DNA of 5,238 bases, taken from assembly GCA_001873005.1 (NCBI GenBank), contig MNYE01000029.1, forward strand, positions 1-5,238, written 5' to 3'. The translations under genes and the position numbers were made by a program. How positions within the stretch are numbered: position 1 is the first letter of the stretch; each line of letters opens with the position of its first letter. Positions 4,793 to 5,238 of this stretch are shown here, one piece after another. A model generated the notes under the pieces. The model ran no database searches, had not been told where the DNA came from, and saw nothing but the letters and a program-made list of their open reading frames with translations. This DNA comes from Dehalococcoidia bacterium CG2_30_46_9. Lineage in GTDB: Bacteria > Chloroflexota > Dehalococcoidia > GIF9 > AB-539-J10.

Positions 4793-5238
4793 CTATGCCA
4801 TCTCGCCCCAGTTTTTGCCTATCTTGACATCTATTTTCAGGGGCACGCCAAGTTTGATGGCTTCAGGCATTATCTTGGCAACCAGGGATTTCATGTCTTC
4901 TGTTTCTTCTTGAGGAACTTCAAAAAGCAATTCATCATGAATTTGTAACAGCATTTTGCTTTTGAAACTTCGCTTTTTCATCTCTCGGTAGAGATTGATC
5001 ATCGCCACTTTGATAATATCCGCAGAGGTGCCCTGCACCGGGGCATTTATAGCCATTCTTTCCGCCGCCTCCCTAACTTGCCGATTGGGGGAATTGATCT
5101 CAGGTATAAACCTTCGCCTCCCTATCACCGTTTGCACATAACCTACTTTCCTCGCCTGCTCCTTAGTTCTCTCAATATATTCCTTTACTTTGGGATACCT
5201 CTCAAAATATAGAGTAATGAATTGGGCTGCTTCCTCTC
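4793..5238 (-). CDS. polA: DNA polymerase I, C-terminal part of the polymerase domain (runs off right edge)
   Basis: Repair and Okazaki-fragment polymerase, family A. The frame is open from the right edge to the TAG at 4795-4793, giving 148 C-terminal residues. Family A marks in order: FERYPKVKEYI just inside the edge, GYVQTVIGRRRFIPEINS (fingers region after the O helix), ERMAINAPVQGTSADIIKVAM, and motif C QIHDELLFEVP with the catalytic HDE aspartate. It ends KIGKNWGEMA, a standard PolA terminus. The O helix, any exonuclease domain and the 5' nuclease domain lie outside the window. A GTG at 5137 is an internal Val codon in GYVQT, not a start. The gene is on the same strand as mutM, its common neighbour in other bacteria, but is separated from it by about 4.4 kb here. 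No clear terminator follows: the 69 bp to the HNH ATG hold motif C. Confidence 0.96.
   Translation of the reverse strand, partial: EEAAQFITLYFERYPKVKEYIERTKEQARKVGYVQTVIGRRRFIPEINSPNRQVREAAERMAINAPVQGTSADIIKVAMINLYREMKKRSFKSKMLLQIHDELLFEVPQEETEDMKSLVAKIMPEAIKLGVPLKIDVKIGKNWGEMA

Noticed and set aside
4734..4800. Complete tRNA gene on the minus strand
   Set aside because: Only the T-loop to discriminator part fits. The T-stem does not pair, no anticodon or D arm can be folded from the preceding bases, and the 5' acceptor strand is missing.
4701..4913. Plus-strand 70-codon frame across the polA-HNH junction
   Set aside because: It is antisense to the conserved PolA C-terminus and the HNH start, and has no supporting signal.
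1..5238. CRISPR array, insertion sequence or transposase
   Set aside because: No regularly spaced identical repeats were found, and no transposase or recombinase motif was found in any frame inspected.

Overview
The window carries bacterial chromosomal DNA with two halves of different character. Left half: the start of mutM (formamidopyrimidine-DNA glycosylase) reads leftward off the edge, and diverging from it is a two-gene operon with a near-consensus promoter. That operon encodes the two subunits of an NfnAB-type flavin/iron-sulfur oxidoreductase, which exchanges electrons between NADH, ferredoxin and NADPH. This pair is often annotated as sulfide dehydrogenase or ferredoxin-NADP reductase alpha plus a GltA-like small subunit. 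It points to an anaerobic or strictly fermentative/respiring bacterium. Composition and protein style would fit Chloroflexota (Dehalococcoidia-like) or a clostridial lineage, but the window alone cannot settle this.

Right half: everything is on the minus strand. From right to left it reads: the C-terminal part of DNA polymerase I (polA, entering from the right edge), a small HNH endonuclease, a RelB/RelE-type toxin-antitoxin pair, and an unrecognised 259-residue protein with a possible PD-(D/E)XK nuclease motif. The last gene ends inside the 3' end of nfnB, giving a 40-bp tail-to-tail overlap.

polA and mutM share a strand and are direct neighbours in many bacteria. Here about 4.4 kb separates them, filled by the oppositely oriented nfn operon and the accessory genes. 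The locus therefore looks like a site where accessory genes accumulate next to DNA-repair genes (inference).

The most unusual signal lies in the gaps between the accessory genes. Each of the three gaps (around 3578-3615, 4165-4209 and 4734-4758) contains a related short motif with a TTCGAAC-like core followed on the minus strand by a C-rich then G-rich block. It resembles the T-arm and 3' end of a tRNA. Two copies match at 23 of 28 positions and bracket the toxin-antitoxin pair as direct repeats 585 bp apart; the third lies about 565 bp further on, beyond the HNH gene. This suggests single-gene or single-operon cassettes joined by a common boundary element. No recombinase is visible in the window, so the mechanism is unknown.
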